A stretch of DNA of 54,422 nucleotides from Aquimarina agarilytica ZC1 (GTDB lineage: Bacteria > Bacteroidota > Bacteroidia > Flavobacteriales > Flavobacteriaceae): assembly GCF_000255455.1 (NCBI RefSeq), contig NZ_JH621273.1, positions 1 through 54,422 of the forward strand, read 5' to 3'. Position numbers and translations under genes: made by a program. How positions within the stretch are numbered: position 1 is the stretch's first letter; each line of letters begins with the position of its first letter. This document shows positions 37,715 through 49,100 of the stretch, piece by piece. Below the pieces are notes generated by a model. It was given only the letters and a program-made list of their open reading frames with translations. It was not told the DNA's origin and searched no databases.

Positions 37715-38200
37715 ATGGGATTATTTTCATTTATTAAAAATGCCGGAGCAGCTATCGGAATTGGAAAATCAACAGCTGAAGAAGCTGCCGAAAAAGCGGA
37801 AGCAATTGCAGCAGCTAACGAAGCTGCCGCTGCTAAAATGGTACAAACTGCTTCTGATCTTGGTTTAGAAGTTCAAAATATGCAAGTTATTATTAATGAT
37901 GACACCGCAATTGTAAGTGGTTTAGCTGCTGACCAAGCAACTAAAGAAAAAGTAGTTTTAGTAGTGGGTAATACAGCTGGTATTGCTCAAGTTGATGACC
38001 AAATGGAAGTTGAAATTCAGGAGCCTGAAGCTATTTTCCATACTGTTGTTAGTGGAGACACTTTAAGTAAAATTGCTAAAAAAGTATATGGGAATGCAAT
38101 GAAGTATCCGGTTATTTTTGAAGCTAACAAGCCTATGCTAACTCACCCAGATAAAATTTATCCAGGTCAAGTATTACGTATTCCAGCATTGGACGCGTAA
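37715..38200 (+). CDS. BON and LysM domain protein (Kbp/YgaU-like)
   Basis: This 161-residue protein has an N-terminal Ala-rich helical segment (about 1-40), a BON domain (about 42-102; ASDLGLEVQNMQVIINDDTAIVSG, GNTAGIAQVDDQMEVE) and a C-terminal LysM domain (about 106-158; HTVVSGDTLSKIAKKVYGNAMKYPVIFEANK, IYPGQVLRIP). The order and length match Kbp (YgaU) of Escherichia coli, a small soluble potassium-binding protein of 149 residues. There is no signal peptide, as in Kbp, so a cytosolic location is likely despite the LysM module. It is monocistronic, followed by a strong terminator 17 nt after its stop. Assignment to the Kbp type is by architecture; ion binding is inferred. Confidence 0.85.
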   Translation: MGLFSFIKNAGAAIGIGKSTAEEAAEKAEAIAAANEAAAAKMVQTASDLGLEVQNMQVIINDDTAIVSGLAADQATKEKVVLVVGNTAGIAQVDDQMEVEIQEPEAIFHTVVSGDTLSKIAKKVYGNAMKYPVIFEANKPMLTHPDKIYPGQVLRIPALDA

Positions 38201-38217
38201 CACCACATAGCAATAAA

Positions 38218-38255
38218 CAAAAAGAGGCTATACCAAATGGTATAGCCTCTTTTTG
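38218..38255. terminator. Strong bidirectional hairpin terminator
   Basis: A perfect 17-bp stem (38218-38234 with 38239-38255) around a 4-nt AAAT loop has a GC-containing core (GAGGCTATACC) and A/T tracts on both outer sides. It therefore works as a Rho-independent terminator in either direction. It separates the plus-strand BON-LysM gene from the minus-strand T9SS substrate gene. Confidence 0.95.
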
Positions 38256-38293
38256 TTGGTGAATACTTATTTACATACACCCTTGTATTTAGA

Positions 38294-40414
38294 TTAGTAT
38301 TGAACCAATAACTTTTTCACCATACCATTTGACGCTTTTACAAAATAAACTCCCACAGTAAGACCAGAAATATCTAGTGCTGTATTTGTATGTGAATTAA
38401 TTTTTTCGGTTTGAACTAAACCTCCCAAAGCATTATAAATCTCAATACTTAATACCGGCTGAGTATCGTCTTCGTAATAAAGAGAAACTATATCCTTAGC
38501 TGGGTTGGGAAGCACATTGATTCCTTCAAACGCAGTAGCCTCTTCAACAACTAGTTGCTTTGCCCCAGATGAACTTGAACTAAAACTAGGATTAATCCAC
38601 CACTTTCCAAAGTTGTTTGGCTCCTTAATAGATCTTGTTCCATCATCATTAAATTTTTTGTGCATGATTAGTTTTGGATACTCTCCATTTTCTAAGGCTA
38701 GTACTGATTGCTTTTCATTACCTGCTGGAAGTATTTTAAACAATCCATTGTAATCTGTTTTACGTAAAATCCATTTGGGCTTATCATTACCTGCATAATT
38801 TAAAAAAGGATAAACGCTTTCTTGTGCATTGGTCTTTAATTCAGTTTCCGTATAGCCTTTATGTGTTTCTAAATACATGCCGGTATCCACATTTTTAATA
38901 TGATAATAATATGGTGGCACCCACTCAAATTCCCATTTAACTGAATTATTTCCAACGCCTTCTTTTGTTACCAAACTATAAGTACCTGCTCCTTTTGAAG
39001 CCAAATTTTTATTGATGTCTCCAGCGTTTACAATTTTATAAACTCCATTATTCCTTAAAGCAACAGGCTCATCAATTGCATTTAAAAGTACTTTCCCACT
39101 TCCAAACTGTGAATGGTCAATAGCAATAGCTCCTCCATTGTTTGGCACATTGATTCTGCACTCTTTATTCCAATTTTTAAATCCTGTATTACCCGTAATA
39201 GTAATCGATCTTGAAACAAATTCCTGATTGGCATCAATACCCTCTCCTGTTTTTAATCTATTTTCATAATATCTGAAATCAATATAACTCGCATTATATG
39301 GATAAGCATTTGACAAATTATTGTTCGCAATAGTAATATTAGTTGGCGCATACCCATTTACAAAAAAGTTATATTCACCGGTTACTACATTATTACTTAT
39401 TGTAAAATCCGTTACTGCTTGCAATTCACTATCCAAAGTGATTATTCTACTTCTTTCAAAATTCTTAGGTGGCGCTGGAGATGCGTTACAAACAAACTCG
39501 TTTCCTATGATTAAAAAGTCATTTGAAAACTCTTCGGCATGAATCATATCAACTAAAGCGGTATCATCTGTGAATTTATTATTTGACACTACGATATTTT
39601 TGATTCTCGAAAATGCTACACCAGTGTTTACAAAATCACATTCGTTAATATATGTTCCGTTACCACTCCAAACTACAGGATAAGATGTATTTCCTGCATC
39701 CAATGAAATTCCTCTGGAATCAAATCCAAAATCACCACTTGGAGGTAATGGTTCAAATTTACACCTATTAAATGTTACTTTTTTCATCCCGTTTACACGA
39801 GTCCTACGATCATTGATATATCCAATTCTCCCAAAATCTAAAAAAGATACATTTTTAAAATCTGCTTGCATTCCATTACCTGCAAAACAGCTATAAAAAC
39901 CACCTCTTAATTCCACATTAGTAAACTCAATACCTTCGTATTGATCGTTAGCAGTATATCCAGGGTTTGTAAAATTAGTATTGTAGCGTTCTGAACGCGC
40001 ATCGATAAGTACTACTTCATTATTTACTGCGGTGATTTTTATGTTTTTAAACTTCACTCCGTTTGAGCGAATTAGAAAAGAAACCACATTTGTCAAATTG
40101 GTACTTATACCAGAAGTTCCTCGAACACTCGGATCATAAGCACCAGAATAAGCACCTTCAAAAGTAATTGCTTTATCAACCAAAATAGGCAAACCACTCA
40201 TATCGTAATCATTGCCTTCTCCTCCATCTACAAAATATATCAAATCACCATCGTCGGCATTGTTAACAAGCGTCTGAAGAATATCCCTTCCTTGCTTTTT
40301 ATTGATATACCAAGTTTTGGCATTAACAAGGTTAAAAACACATATAAAAGCAATTAATACTAATTGCGAAAATAAACCCATTGGGTTATTTTTCGAAAAC
40401 GTAAACTGGGGCAT
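38294..40414 (-). CDS. Secreted beta-helix protein with type A T9SS sorting domain, paralogue A
   Basis: I start this gene at the Met at 40414 (MPQFTFSKN), matching the start of the neighbouring paralogue. An in-frame Met 30 nt upstream exists but lies within the poorly conserved leader. The 706-residue protein has a signal peptide ending VNAK and a long parallel beta-helix-like region (about 40-440) with many NNKF, ISNNV and ITGN turns. A domain of about 130 residues with YYHIKNVDTGMYLETHKGY and WILRKTDYNG motifs resembles a beta-trefoil or ricin-like carbohydrate-binding module. A type A sorting domain (about 625-706; VLPNPAKDIVSLYY, IEIYNALGGLV, LSGLTVGVYFVK) ends it. It is probably exported and surface-attached or released by the T9SS, perhaps acting on or binding polysaccharide. 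No catalytic residues were identified. Confidence 0.8.
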   Translation of the reverse strand: MPQFTFSKNNPMGLFSQLVLIAFICVFNLVNAKTWYINKKQGRDILQTLVNNADDGDLIYFVDGGEGNDYDMSGLPILVDKAITFEGAYSGAYDPSVRGTSGISTNLTNVVSFLIRSNGVKFKNIKITAVNNEVVLIDARSERYNTNFTNPGYTANDQYEGIEFTNVELRGGFYSCFAGNGMQADFKNVSFLDFGRIGYINDRRTRVNGMKKVTFNRCKFEPLPPSGDFGFDSRGISLDAGNTSYPVVWSGNGTYINECDFVNTGVAFSRIKNIVVSNNKFTDDTALVDMIHAEEFSNDFLIIGNEFVCNASPAPPKNFERSRIITLDSELQAVTDFTISNNVVTGEYNFFVNGYAPTNITIANNNLSNAYPYNASYIDFRYYENRLKTGEGIDANQEFVSRSITITGNTGFKNWNKECRINVPNNGGAIAIDHSQFGSGKVLLNAIDEPVALRNNGVYKIVNAGDINKNLASKGAGTYSLVTKEGVGNNSVKWEFEWVPPYYYHIKNVDTGMYLETHKGYTETELKTNAQESVYPFLNYAGNDKPKWILRKTDYNGLFKILPAGNEKQSVLALENGEYPKLIMHKKFNDDGTRSIKEPNNFGKWWINPSFSSSSSGAKQLVVEEATAFEGINVLPNPAKDIVSLYYEDDTQPVLSIEIYNALGGLVQTEKINSHTNTALDISGLTVGVYFVKASNGMVKKLLVQY

Positions 40415-40441
40415 AGTTATTTGTTTTTGAATTTGATCGTG

Positions 40442-40449
40442 CAAACATA
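40442..40449 (-). promoter_or_regulatory. Bacteroidota -7 box upstream of paralogue A
   Basis: The minus strand reads TATGTTTG (consensus TAnnTTTG) about 27 nt before the start codon. A TTG at 40473-40475 could serve as -33 element with a 23-nt spacer, at the long end of the usual range. The same box occurs at the same place before paralogue B. Confidence 0.6.
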
Positions 40450-40662
40450 CGCCATTTAAATCAAACGTAATACAATTCTTACTAATAAATTAATATTTGC
40501 AAAATACTTACAAAAAATTACATATTACTGATAATCAGTCAAATTAAAAAACAAAACATCATTAATCCTTTAATGAATTCAACTTAAAAAACCACAATAC
40601 GCAATAAAATCAGATTAAATGCACATAATTAGTACGGCAAAAAAGGGTTTATAAAACAAAAA

Positions 40663-40688
40663 ATCGCCTAAATATAAATTTAGACGAT
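40663..40688 (-). terminator. Hairpin terminator after paralogue B
   Basis: An 11-bp stem (40663-40673 with 40678-40688, one U-G wobble on the minus-strand RNA) with a 4-nt loop is followed on the minus strand by a T-rich run (complement of about 40650-40662). It lies 44 nt beyond the stop of paralogue B. Confidence 0.7.
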
Positions 40689-40732
40689 CTTTCAATTTTG
40701 GTTGGTTAACGTTATTTAAACTATAGTAATTA

Positions 40733-42853
40733 TTACTGAACCAATAACTTTTTCACCATACCATTTGACGCTTTCACAAAATAAACTCCTGTAGTAAGAC
40801 CAGAAATATCCAATGCTGTATTTGTATGTGAATTAATTTTTTCTGTTTGAACTAAACCTCCTATAGCATTATAAATCTCAATACTTAATACGGGTTGAGT
40901 ATCATCTTCATAATAAAGAGAAACTATATCATTAGCAGGATTAGGAAACACATTTATTCCCTCAAACGTTTTCGTTTCTTCAATAGCGAATTGTTTTGCT
41001 CCCGATGAACCTGAACTAAAACTAGGGTTAATCCACCATTTTCCAAAATTGTTTGGCTCCTTAATAGATCTTGTACCATCATTATTAAACTTTTTGTGCA
41101 TAATTAATTTTGGATAAGCACCATTTTCTAGCGCAAGCACTGATTGTTTTTCATTACCTGCTGGTAATATTTTAAACAATCCATTGTAATCCGTTTTACG
41201 TAAAATCCATTTTGGCTTATCGTTCCATGCATAGTTTAAAAAAGGATAAACGCTTTCTTGTGCATTGGTCTTTATTTCAGTCTCTGTATAACCTTTATGT
41301 GTTTCTAAATACATCCCAGTGTCCACATTTTTAATATGGTAGTAATATGGTGGTACCCACTCAAATTCCCATTTAACTGAATTATTTCCTACACCTTCTT
41401 TTGTTATTAAACCATAAGAGCCTGCTCCATTTGAAGCCAGATTTTTATTGATGTTTCCTGCATTTACTATTTCATAAATTCCATTATTTCTTAAAGCAAC
41501 AGGTTCATTAATTGCATTTAAAACTACTTTACCGCTTCCAAACTGTGAATTATCTATAGTAATAGCTCCTCCATTGTTCGGTACATTAAGTCTACATTCT
41601 TTATTCCAATTTTTAAATCCTGTATTACCCGTAATGGTAATCGCTCTTGAAACAAATTCCTGATTGGCATCAATACCCTCACCTGTTTTAAATCTATTCT
41701 CATAATACCTGAAATCAATATAACTCGCATTATATGGGTAGGCATTTGATAAATTATTGTTCTTAATAGTTATGTTAGTTGGCGCATAACCATTTACAAA
41801 AAAGTTATACTCACCAGTGACTACATTATTACTTATTGTAAAATCTGTTACTGCTTGTAATTCGCTATCCAAAGTAATTATTCTACTTCTTTCAAAGTTC
41901 CTTGGTGCTGCTGGAGATGCGTTACAAACAAACTCGTTTCCTGTGATTAAAAAATCATTTGAAAACTCTTCGGCATGAATCATATCAACTAAAGCGGTAT
42001 CATCTGTGAATTTATTGTTTGATACTACGATATTTTTAATTCTTGAAAATGCTACACCAGTATTAACAAAATCACATTCGTTAATATATGTTCCGTTACC
42101 ACTCCATACTACAGGATAAGATGTATTCCCTGCATCCAATGAAATTCCTCTGGAATCAAATCCAAAATCACCACTTGGAGGTAAAGGTTCAAATTTACAT
42201 CTATTAAATGTTACTTTTTTCATCCCGTTTACACGAGTCCTACGATCATTAATGTATCCAATTCTTCCAAAATTTAAAAAGGATACATTTTTAAAATCTG
42301 CTTGCATTCCATTACCAGCAAAACAGCTATAAAAACCACCTCTTAATTCCACATTAGTAAACTCAATACCTTCGTACTGGTCATTTACTGTATATCCAGG
42401 ATTTGTAAAATTTGTATTATAAAGTTCCGAACGACCGTCCATAAGTACTACATCATTATTGATAGCAGTAATTTTTATGTTTTTAAACTTTACTCCATTT
42501 GAGCGAATTAGAAAAGAAACTACATTCACTAAATTGGTTTGGATCCCTGAAGCTCCTCGAGTAGTTTGATTATAACCAACAGGAGTATAGCCTAAAAAGG
42601 TAATTGCTTTGTCTACTAAAATAGGAGGACCACTCATATCATAATCATTTCCTACTCCACCATTAATAAAATAAATTAAATCTCCATCATTGGCATTTGT
42701 AATTAAAGCCTGGAGTGTATTTCTTCCTTGGTTTTTATTGATATACCAAATTTCGGCTTTGGCTATATTGTAGGTAAATAAAAAAAGAATAAGAACTAGG
42801 GGTAAGGTAAATAGCTTCCTAGAGGCATTTACCGAAAACGTTAACTGGGGCAT
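40733..42853 (-). CDS. Secreted beta-helix protein with type A T9SS sorting domain, paralogue B
   Basis: This 706-residue protein has the same domain order as paralogue A: signal peptide (ending AKAE), beta-helix region, a roughly 130-residue carbohydrate-binding-like domain and a type A sorting domain (VFPNPANDIVSLYY ... LSGLTTGVYFVKASNG). From about residue 110 onward the two proteins are more than 90% identical by eye. The first 110 residues differ much more. The pair is head-to-tail with separate promoters and terminators, so each can be regulated alone. A binding or polysaccharide-modifying role is inferred from fold only. Confidence 0.8.
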   Translation of the reverse strand: MPQLTFSVNASRKLFTLPLVLILFLFTYNIAKAEIWYINKNQGRNTLQALITNANDGDLIYFINGGVGNDYDMSGPPILVDKAITFLGYTPVGYNQTTRGASGIQTNLVNVVSFLIRSNGVKFKNIKITAINNDVVLMDGRSELYNTNFTNPGYTVNDQYEGIEFTNVELRGGFYSCFAGNGMQADFKNVSFLNFGRIGYINDRRTRVNGMKKVTFNRCKFEPLPPSGDFGFDSRGISLDAGNTSYPVVWSGNGTYINECDFVNTGVAFSRIKNIVVSNNKFTDDTALVDMIHAEEFSNDFLITGNEFVCNASPAAPRNFERSRIITLDSELQAVTDFTISNNVVTGEYNFFVNGYAPTNITIKNNNLSNAYPYNASYIDFRYYENRFKTGEGIDANQEFVSRAITITGNTGFKNWNKECRLNVPNNGGAITIDNSQFGSGKVVLNAINEPVALRNNGIYEIVNAGNINKNLASNGAGSYGLITKEGVGNNSVKWEFEWVPPYYYHIKNVDTGMYLETHKGYTETEIKTNAQESVYPFLNYAWNDKPKWILRKTDYNGLFKILPAGNEKQSVLALENGAYPKLIMHKKFNNDGTRSIKEPNNFGKWWINPSFSSGSSGAKQFAIEETKTFEGINVFPNPANDIVSLYYEDDTQPVLSIEIYNAIGGLVQTEKINSHTNTALDISGLTTGVYFVKASNGMVKKLLVQ

Positions 42854-43194
42854 AGTCGTCTGTTTTTAAATTAATTACTATGCAAACATAACATTTTTTA
42901 TCATATTGTCAAAATATTCCTACTAATATTAACATAAAATCAATACTGACAATCTTTATAAAAAACACACAAAACCTTTAAAAACACTTAATTTACTGTA
43001 AATCAGTATAATAAAACAATAAAATACATTTTTAATACAAAAAACGTTAAGTGCAAAAAAGAACGATAAAATACCACTATATTAAACTTATCGTGAAAAT
43101 CACTAAAAAAGACACTTATAGAAATAGGTAACTAAATGTAAATCCTACTTAACATTAAAAAACAAACCACTTATCTGGAGAGCGTATGATACAA
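42854..43194. other. AT-rich intergenic region between paralogue B and the large type B protein gene
   Basis: About 340 nt hold the promoter of paralogue B and otherwise no gene, no convincing hairpin and no repeat. No good terminator was found for the large gene that ends at 43195. Confidence 0.6.
42883..42912 (-). promoter_or_regulatory. Bacteroidota sigma-A-type promoter of paralogue B
   Basis: On the minus strand a TTG (-33; 42910-42912) is followed after 19 nt by TATGTTTG (-7; 42883-42890), matching the consensus TTG-N19-TAnnTTTG. Transcription would start roughly 22-25 nt before the start codon. Confidence 0.7.
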
Positions 43195-46100
43195 TTATCT
43201 TTTTAACTCAAAATAACCTTTTGCTTGGCGTGTTTTACCACTAAACAATTCTTTATAAGTAACTAAATACCAGTAGGCATCCGTTGGCATATGAGCTCCG
43301 TTATGAGTTCCATCCCAGCCTCCAGAATTTAAATCGAGTTTGGACAAAAGCTTTCCGTATCTATCAAAAATGGACACATCTTGCATTTCTTGATATTGAC
43401 TAGAGAACCCTTGAGGAAACCATGTTTCATTAATTCCATCACCATTTGGTGTAAATGACTTTGGAAATGAAACCACTGCTATAGTTTGACTAACCGATCC
43501 ACATATGGAAGTATCACTTACCGTAATTTCATGTAAGCCTCCATCTATTTCAGTAAACACATTACTCTCTTGAAAACCTCCTCCATCAATAGCATATTGA
43601 TATGTACCCGAGCCCGAAGCAAAAACGCTAACTGTATTTACGGTTTCACCATCTTCGATATCAATTTTATCAATTGTTGGTTTTTCTGATGAAATTACCG
43701 TGATGAATCGTTGCCTTTCACAAGCCTTTCTATCTTTAACTATAACATTGTACTCCCCTACTTGATTAATATCAAGTGTAGCAGTAGTAGCTCCGGTATT
43801 CCACAAATAAGTAAATTCAGATTCCCTACCATCGGTATCACTATTCAAAGAAATTGTATTAGGAAATGTATCTAAACAGTAAATACGCGTCGCTTTAGTT
43901 TCAATAGCAGGTAACTCATTAACACTTAACGAAACTACACTGTAGGCTACACATCCATTTTCATTAATCACCTTTGCTACTAAAGCTTGGTCATAAGCTT
44001 GAATATTATCATAAATAGTATTCAATGGATTGGTGTCTTTCTCTGCATTATCAAAACTTTCATAATAAGTTACAGCATATGACTTCCCGCTTAACACCTG
44101 TTCATCGGCTAAAGTTAGATCAAATGTATGTAAACCATCTTCAGCATCTACCTCATCACAAAGCTCTAATAATGCATTATTAATATTGAGTGTGCTAATC
44201 GTTAAAGTGATTCTTCCTTGATCCGAACAATTGGTTAGCTTATCTGTTACTTTAGTTATAATAGTTTGTGGGTTACTAGTATTTTTATAGCGATCAACAT
44301 TAAGTGTTCTTCCAGTATTTAAAGCCTCTAAACTTTCAAAAAACTCAACCTTCAAATTATCATTATTTAAAGTTATTTGATCAATATAATTTGACAATTG
44401 AATACTTAAAAAACCATCAGATGAATTATCTGTATCATCACATAACATATCCGTTACATTTTTATCAATGGCTATTTCAATTTCCTTAACTGTAATGGTT
44501 TTTGTTTTTGAACAATCTGCCATATTTATAACTTCCACAGTATAAATACCTGCTGTATTTACATTAATTGAAGCTGAAGTTTCGCCAGTATTCCATAAAT
44601 AAGTATAATCCGTCTGTTCACTTTCTGGGATATCACTTACTAGCTCAATAGTATCGGGAAAACTATGTATACAATACAGCACTTCTTCTTCATCTTTAAT
44701 GTTAGGTAGTTTTTCTACTATTAAATCCACTTCTTTTATCGATACACATTCGTTTGCGTTTTCAATTCGCGAATAAATAGTTTGATTATATGCCGTTTCA
44801 TTGCGGTACTTATCAGCCAATACATTTGTTTCTCTTTCAGCATCTGTTGCTGTTTTGTAATAACTCACCGAAAAAGATTGTCCATTTAAAACTGTTGCAT
44901 CGGCATTACTCAATGTAAATTCCGATAAACCATCTTCTGAACCTTGCTCATCACATACTTTTAATGCTGCCGCAGCACTGTCTAATACACTTACCGTTAA
45001 TTTCAAGGTGGTCGTATTAAAACACTTTGTTAGGGTATTTTCGACTCTCACATATAGTGTTTGTGGATTTACTGTGTTAATAAATTCCAAAGCTAAATTA
45101 TCCCTTTTAGATAAGGCGTCCGCTTCCGAGGTATAAAAACTGACTTCACTTTCTAAGGCATCTGCTTTTAATTCATTAACGTAGTCAGAAAGATTAAATT
45201 CAAAAAAACCGTCAAGTGTACCATCTTCATCACAGGCGGTGACCTCTTTGGGTATAACCGTTGGCAACGCTAATTCGGTCGCTTCTATTTCAAAGGTATT
45301 TGCACAATCTTTAGCATCAGTAATTTCAACTGTATACATTCCAGGTGTAGTAATTTCAATAGTTGCCGTTGTTTCCCCAGTATTCCATAAATAACTTTTA
45401 AAGCCTAACCCTGCATCAAGTATTGCTTTATCACCTGCACAAAAAGTAACATTTTTAGGTGCTGCATTTACACTAATCGGCTTTAAATTAAAACTGGTAA
45501 TATTATCACACTTTCCACTAACACTAACTCGAACAAATAGGGTTTGACCTGTTTCATTTATATTTAACCAATTTGTTGTGTTGGTTATCTTATTTTCTTC
45601 GTTATCAGCTTCCTCTTTTGTTAAATAATAATCAAATGTAGGGCTAACTTCATCCGTTAATCTATTTTCAAATGTGGTTAAATCAAACATAGCCACCCCA
45701 TCCCTGTCTTCATCACAAGATTCTAAAACCTCTGCAACTGTATTTACTTGTACTTGTTCATCAATAATAATATTAACAAAAGAAATATCCGTACAACCTG
45801 CTTTATTCAACGCTTTTAAATAGATAGTAGTTACTGGCTCTGTTACTTTAAAATTTGCAATGCCAAGTATTGGATTAGTATCATTTTCGGCATTATCAAA
45901 TGAGGTGAAATAAGTGTATGTAAATTCATCGCTTTGCGCACTGGTAAATGCATTTAAATCATTTAAAGACAGGGTAAAATCTCCATCAAAATCACTGTCA
46001 CACAAATCAAAATCACTACGAACCAATTTAGGCTTATCACGTACTAAAAGTGTTATCTTTTTTACCATAAAACAACTTGAGGCTTTGCTATTAAAACGCG

Positions 46101-49100
46101 CAAACACCAAATCGGAAAGATTAGAATCATATTTTTCGGCTTCGGAAACCAAAAAAGCAGCATCCTCATTTATCGCATTTTGAATGTCCTTAAAATAAAA
46201 AGAAATATCAAAATCCCCTGGCGATGTAGTCATTTTTGGAATTGCCTCTGTTAAATCAAAAACACCTACATTGTTTGATCCACATACATTTAATGTTGTT
46301 TCCGAAATTACAGCAGGCAGCACAAAATCAAAACTCATTTTGGCAACCGAGTAACAACTATTTGTAGCGCTATTAACTCTAGCATACAAAGAAAACGGAG
46401 TACTCGTATCCATACTGTAATCCGAAGGCTTGGTAATCGCTCTTAAATTAGCATTCGCATCATCGATTGACGTATGATAGGTAATTATTGAACTTGTTTC
46501 TGTTGTTATTTCTGTAGTTAAACTAGTCAAATCAAAAGGCTCTGTACCTACCTCCAAATTATCACAAACTGTAATTTCAACATCTTTATAATTAGGTGTT
46601 TCTTCAAAATTAAAGGTTATAGGAAAACGTTGTATACACTCACTTCTATTAAATTTCACACTTACATATAACTCTGTCGTTGGTGTTATATCAAATTCAG
46701 TAATAGGATTTATTTCATCTTCAGCATCTTTTTCGGAAGCATAATACACCACCTCAACACCCCGTTGTGTTCCTATTATTTCTGGATTAAAATCTGATAC
46801 CGTTTGCTCTAATTCAATAGCATTATTATCAAAATCACAAATAGTAATTTCTGTGGATTGTATTACCGGAGTACGCTCTACAGTTAAACGAATTTGAGCT
46901 GTGGTAAAACAATCCTCTGCTCCTTCCAACCGAACATATACAAAACGACTACTCCCTCTGTATGTAAATGGTGAAGTGATTTGGTCTATAGCCAATTCAT
47001 TATCGGCTCCATTTTGAGTGTTGTAATAAGTAACTGTAAAACTAGTATAATCTGAATTAATATCTGGAAGTTGAGAATCTAAATCAAAAACCTCTTCCCT
47101 ATCATTATTAAAATCACATAAGCTATAAATAATATTGTTTGAAGGTATAGGATCATCAAATGAAATTTCAATTTTTGTTTTATTCTCACACCCATTAGGA
47201 GATACCACTATGGCAAATACCTCTTTTGAAGGCCCTCTAAAAAAATACCTTTCGGGAGAAGTAATTTCATTTTCACTTTCGTCTTCATAGCGTGTAATTG
47301 TACCCGGAATACCATTTAATATATCGGTTTCTAATTGTGTTAAATCATAACGCTCAAAACCATCATTACGGACATCACAAATACCTATTTTTTGATCTTT
47401 ATATTGTGTGGTTGGTTTAAATTCAATTTCAAAAGGAAACACATCAAAATCAATTTCTTTCCCTTTAAAAATCACTCTTCGGCGTACAAAAACAGTGGTT
47501 GTCGCTATGATGGTAATTTCAGTAATTTCAGCAGTATCCGAATTGGCTTCAGCTTCTGTTCGGAAGTAAGAAATTTGCAAATATTTTTTAAAATCGAATA
47601 CGGTATCTTCAATGATCTGATCCGAATATTCATCTAAAATTATGGTTTCTGTCCCATCATTATCCTGATCACAACCTCCTCCGCCTCCGCCTCCGCCAGA
47701 TGCTCCTCCTCTGGCATTTTCAAGGTTGATTTCGGCATTACTTTTACAGCCCGAAATCGTATTTTCGAATTCCACACAAACCATACCTTCATTACCTGTT
47801 AGTGTATAATTCACAGGATCAACAATAGCAACATCCGTATCACAATCAAAATACCGAACATTAATATTGGTATCATCGGCAATCATATTTGCTATAGATT
47901 CGGTTAAATTAAAACTCGGATCGTTAATTTGCGCTTGCGTATCATCAGTTGCTGGAATTCCTTTTTTGTACGTAAAATTTAATTCGTATTCTTTTAAACA
48001 ATTTTGAGACGGATCTATAGTGCGGACATATACCGTAGCTCTTCTATTTAGTACGTATTGTTTAATATCTTCCTCCTTAATTGGTCGTCTGCCTCGAGTA
48101 CTTTCAAAGTAAGTGAAATTAAGATTCAATAAGGGGTTCAAGCTAGTGATTTCAGCTTCTTTCGTTGTTAAATCATATATTTTAACATCATCACACACCT
48201 CAACAGGAATATCCATTACCACAGGTTCTGGTTTTAATTCAATAGAAATTTCTTCAATGGTTTTACAAATCTCATCTGGCCCTATAGTAAAACGAATAAA
48301 TATAGGATCTCCATCTTTTGCTTCAGTAAAAAGTAAGATTGGATCCAAGTTGTTATCGGCATCATTAAATGATTTATGATATGATATATTTAATAATGAT
48401 GATTGTCCACCTCTAATAGCATTAGTAAAATCTGTTAACGCTATATCTTCCTCATCATCATTAGCTACATCACAAAGTGATATTTTTGAAATGGCTGACT
48501 TCCCTGTAGACTCCAATGTAAGTTTAATTTTCCCTACATCAAAACAAGAAATTCCACGTTGCAAGCGAACATAAACCTCCGTTACTTTAGTTTCAAGTTT
48601 TAAATTCTCTGGCGTATCAATTGCATTAAAAGCGGCTTTTGCATCTACTTCATTCCTGTAGTAACTATATGTTAACCCAGTTTGTCCAACCGATACTTCA
48701 TTTTCATAAATTGTAATATCTACGGTTTCTTCATTAAAAACTGGAGGATCACAAATAATTTTTTCAATAGCTGTGGCCACAGGAAATTCTGTATCTATAA
48801 CAATCGGTATCACGTCATCCAATAGCTCAGTTCCTCCCAAACACAAATTATAAGTTACTTCTGCTTTGTATTCGGTAGTCATTTCGGGACATACTTTTAA
48901 ACTACCACCTCTTTGAATAATACGATCACTAGCATCCTTCCATACCAATTCCGTTAATGCAGCCCCATTAGGTATAAATCGCCAAGCCTCATTAGTCGTT
49001 TCCCATATTTCATTATTTCGGTTGGGAGCAGCTACGGCCTCGGTACCATCTTTCTGTATACCAACTAATGCATTTTTACGATTGATAATGCTTGTATTAT

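Larger units (their letters stand above)
40415..40732. other. Intergenic region between the two beta-helix paralogues
   Basis: About 318 nt hold the promoter-like box of paralogue A and the terminator hairpin of paralogue B (both listed). The rest is very AT-rich with no gene. Confidence 0.7.
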
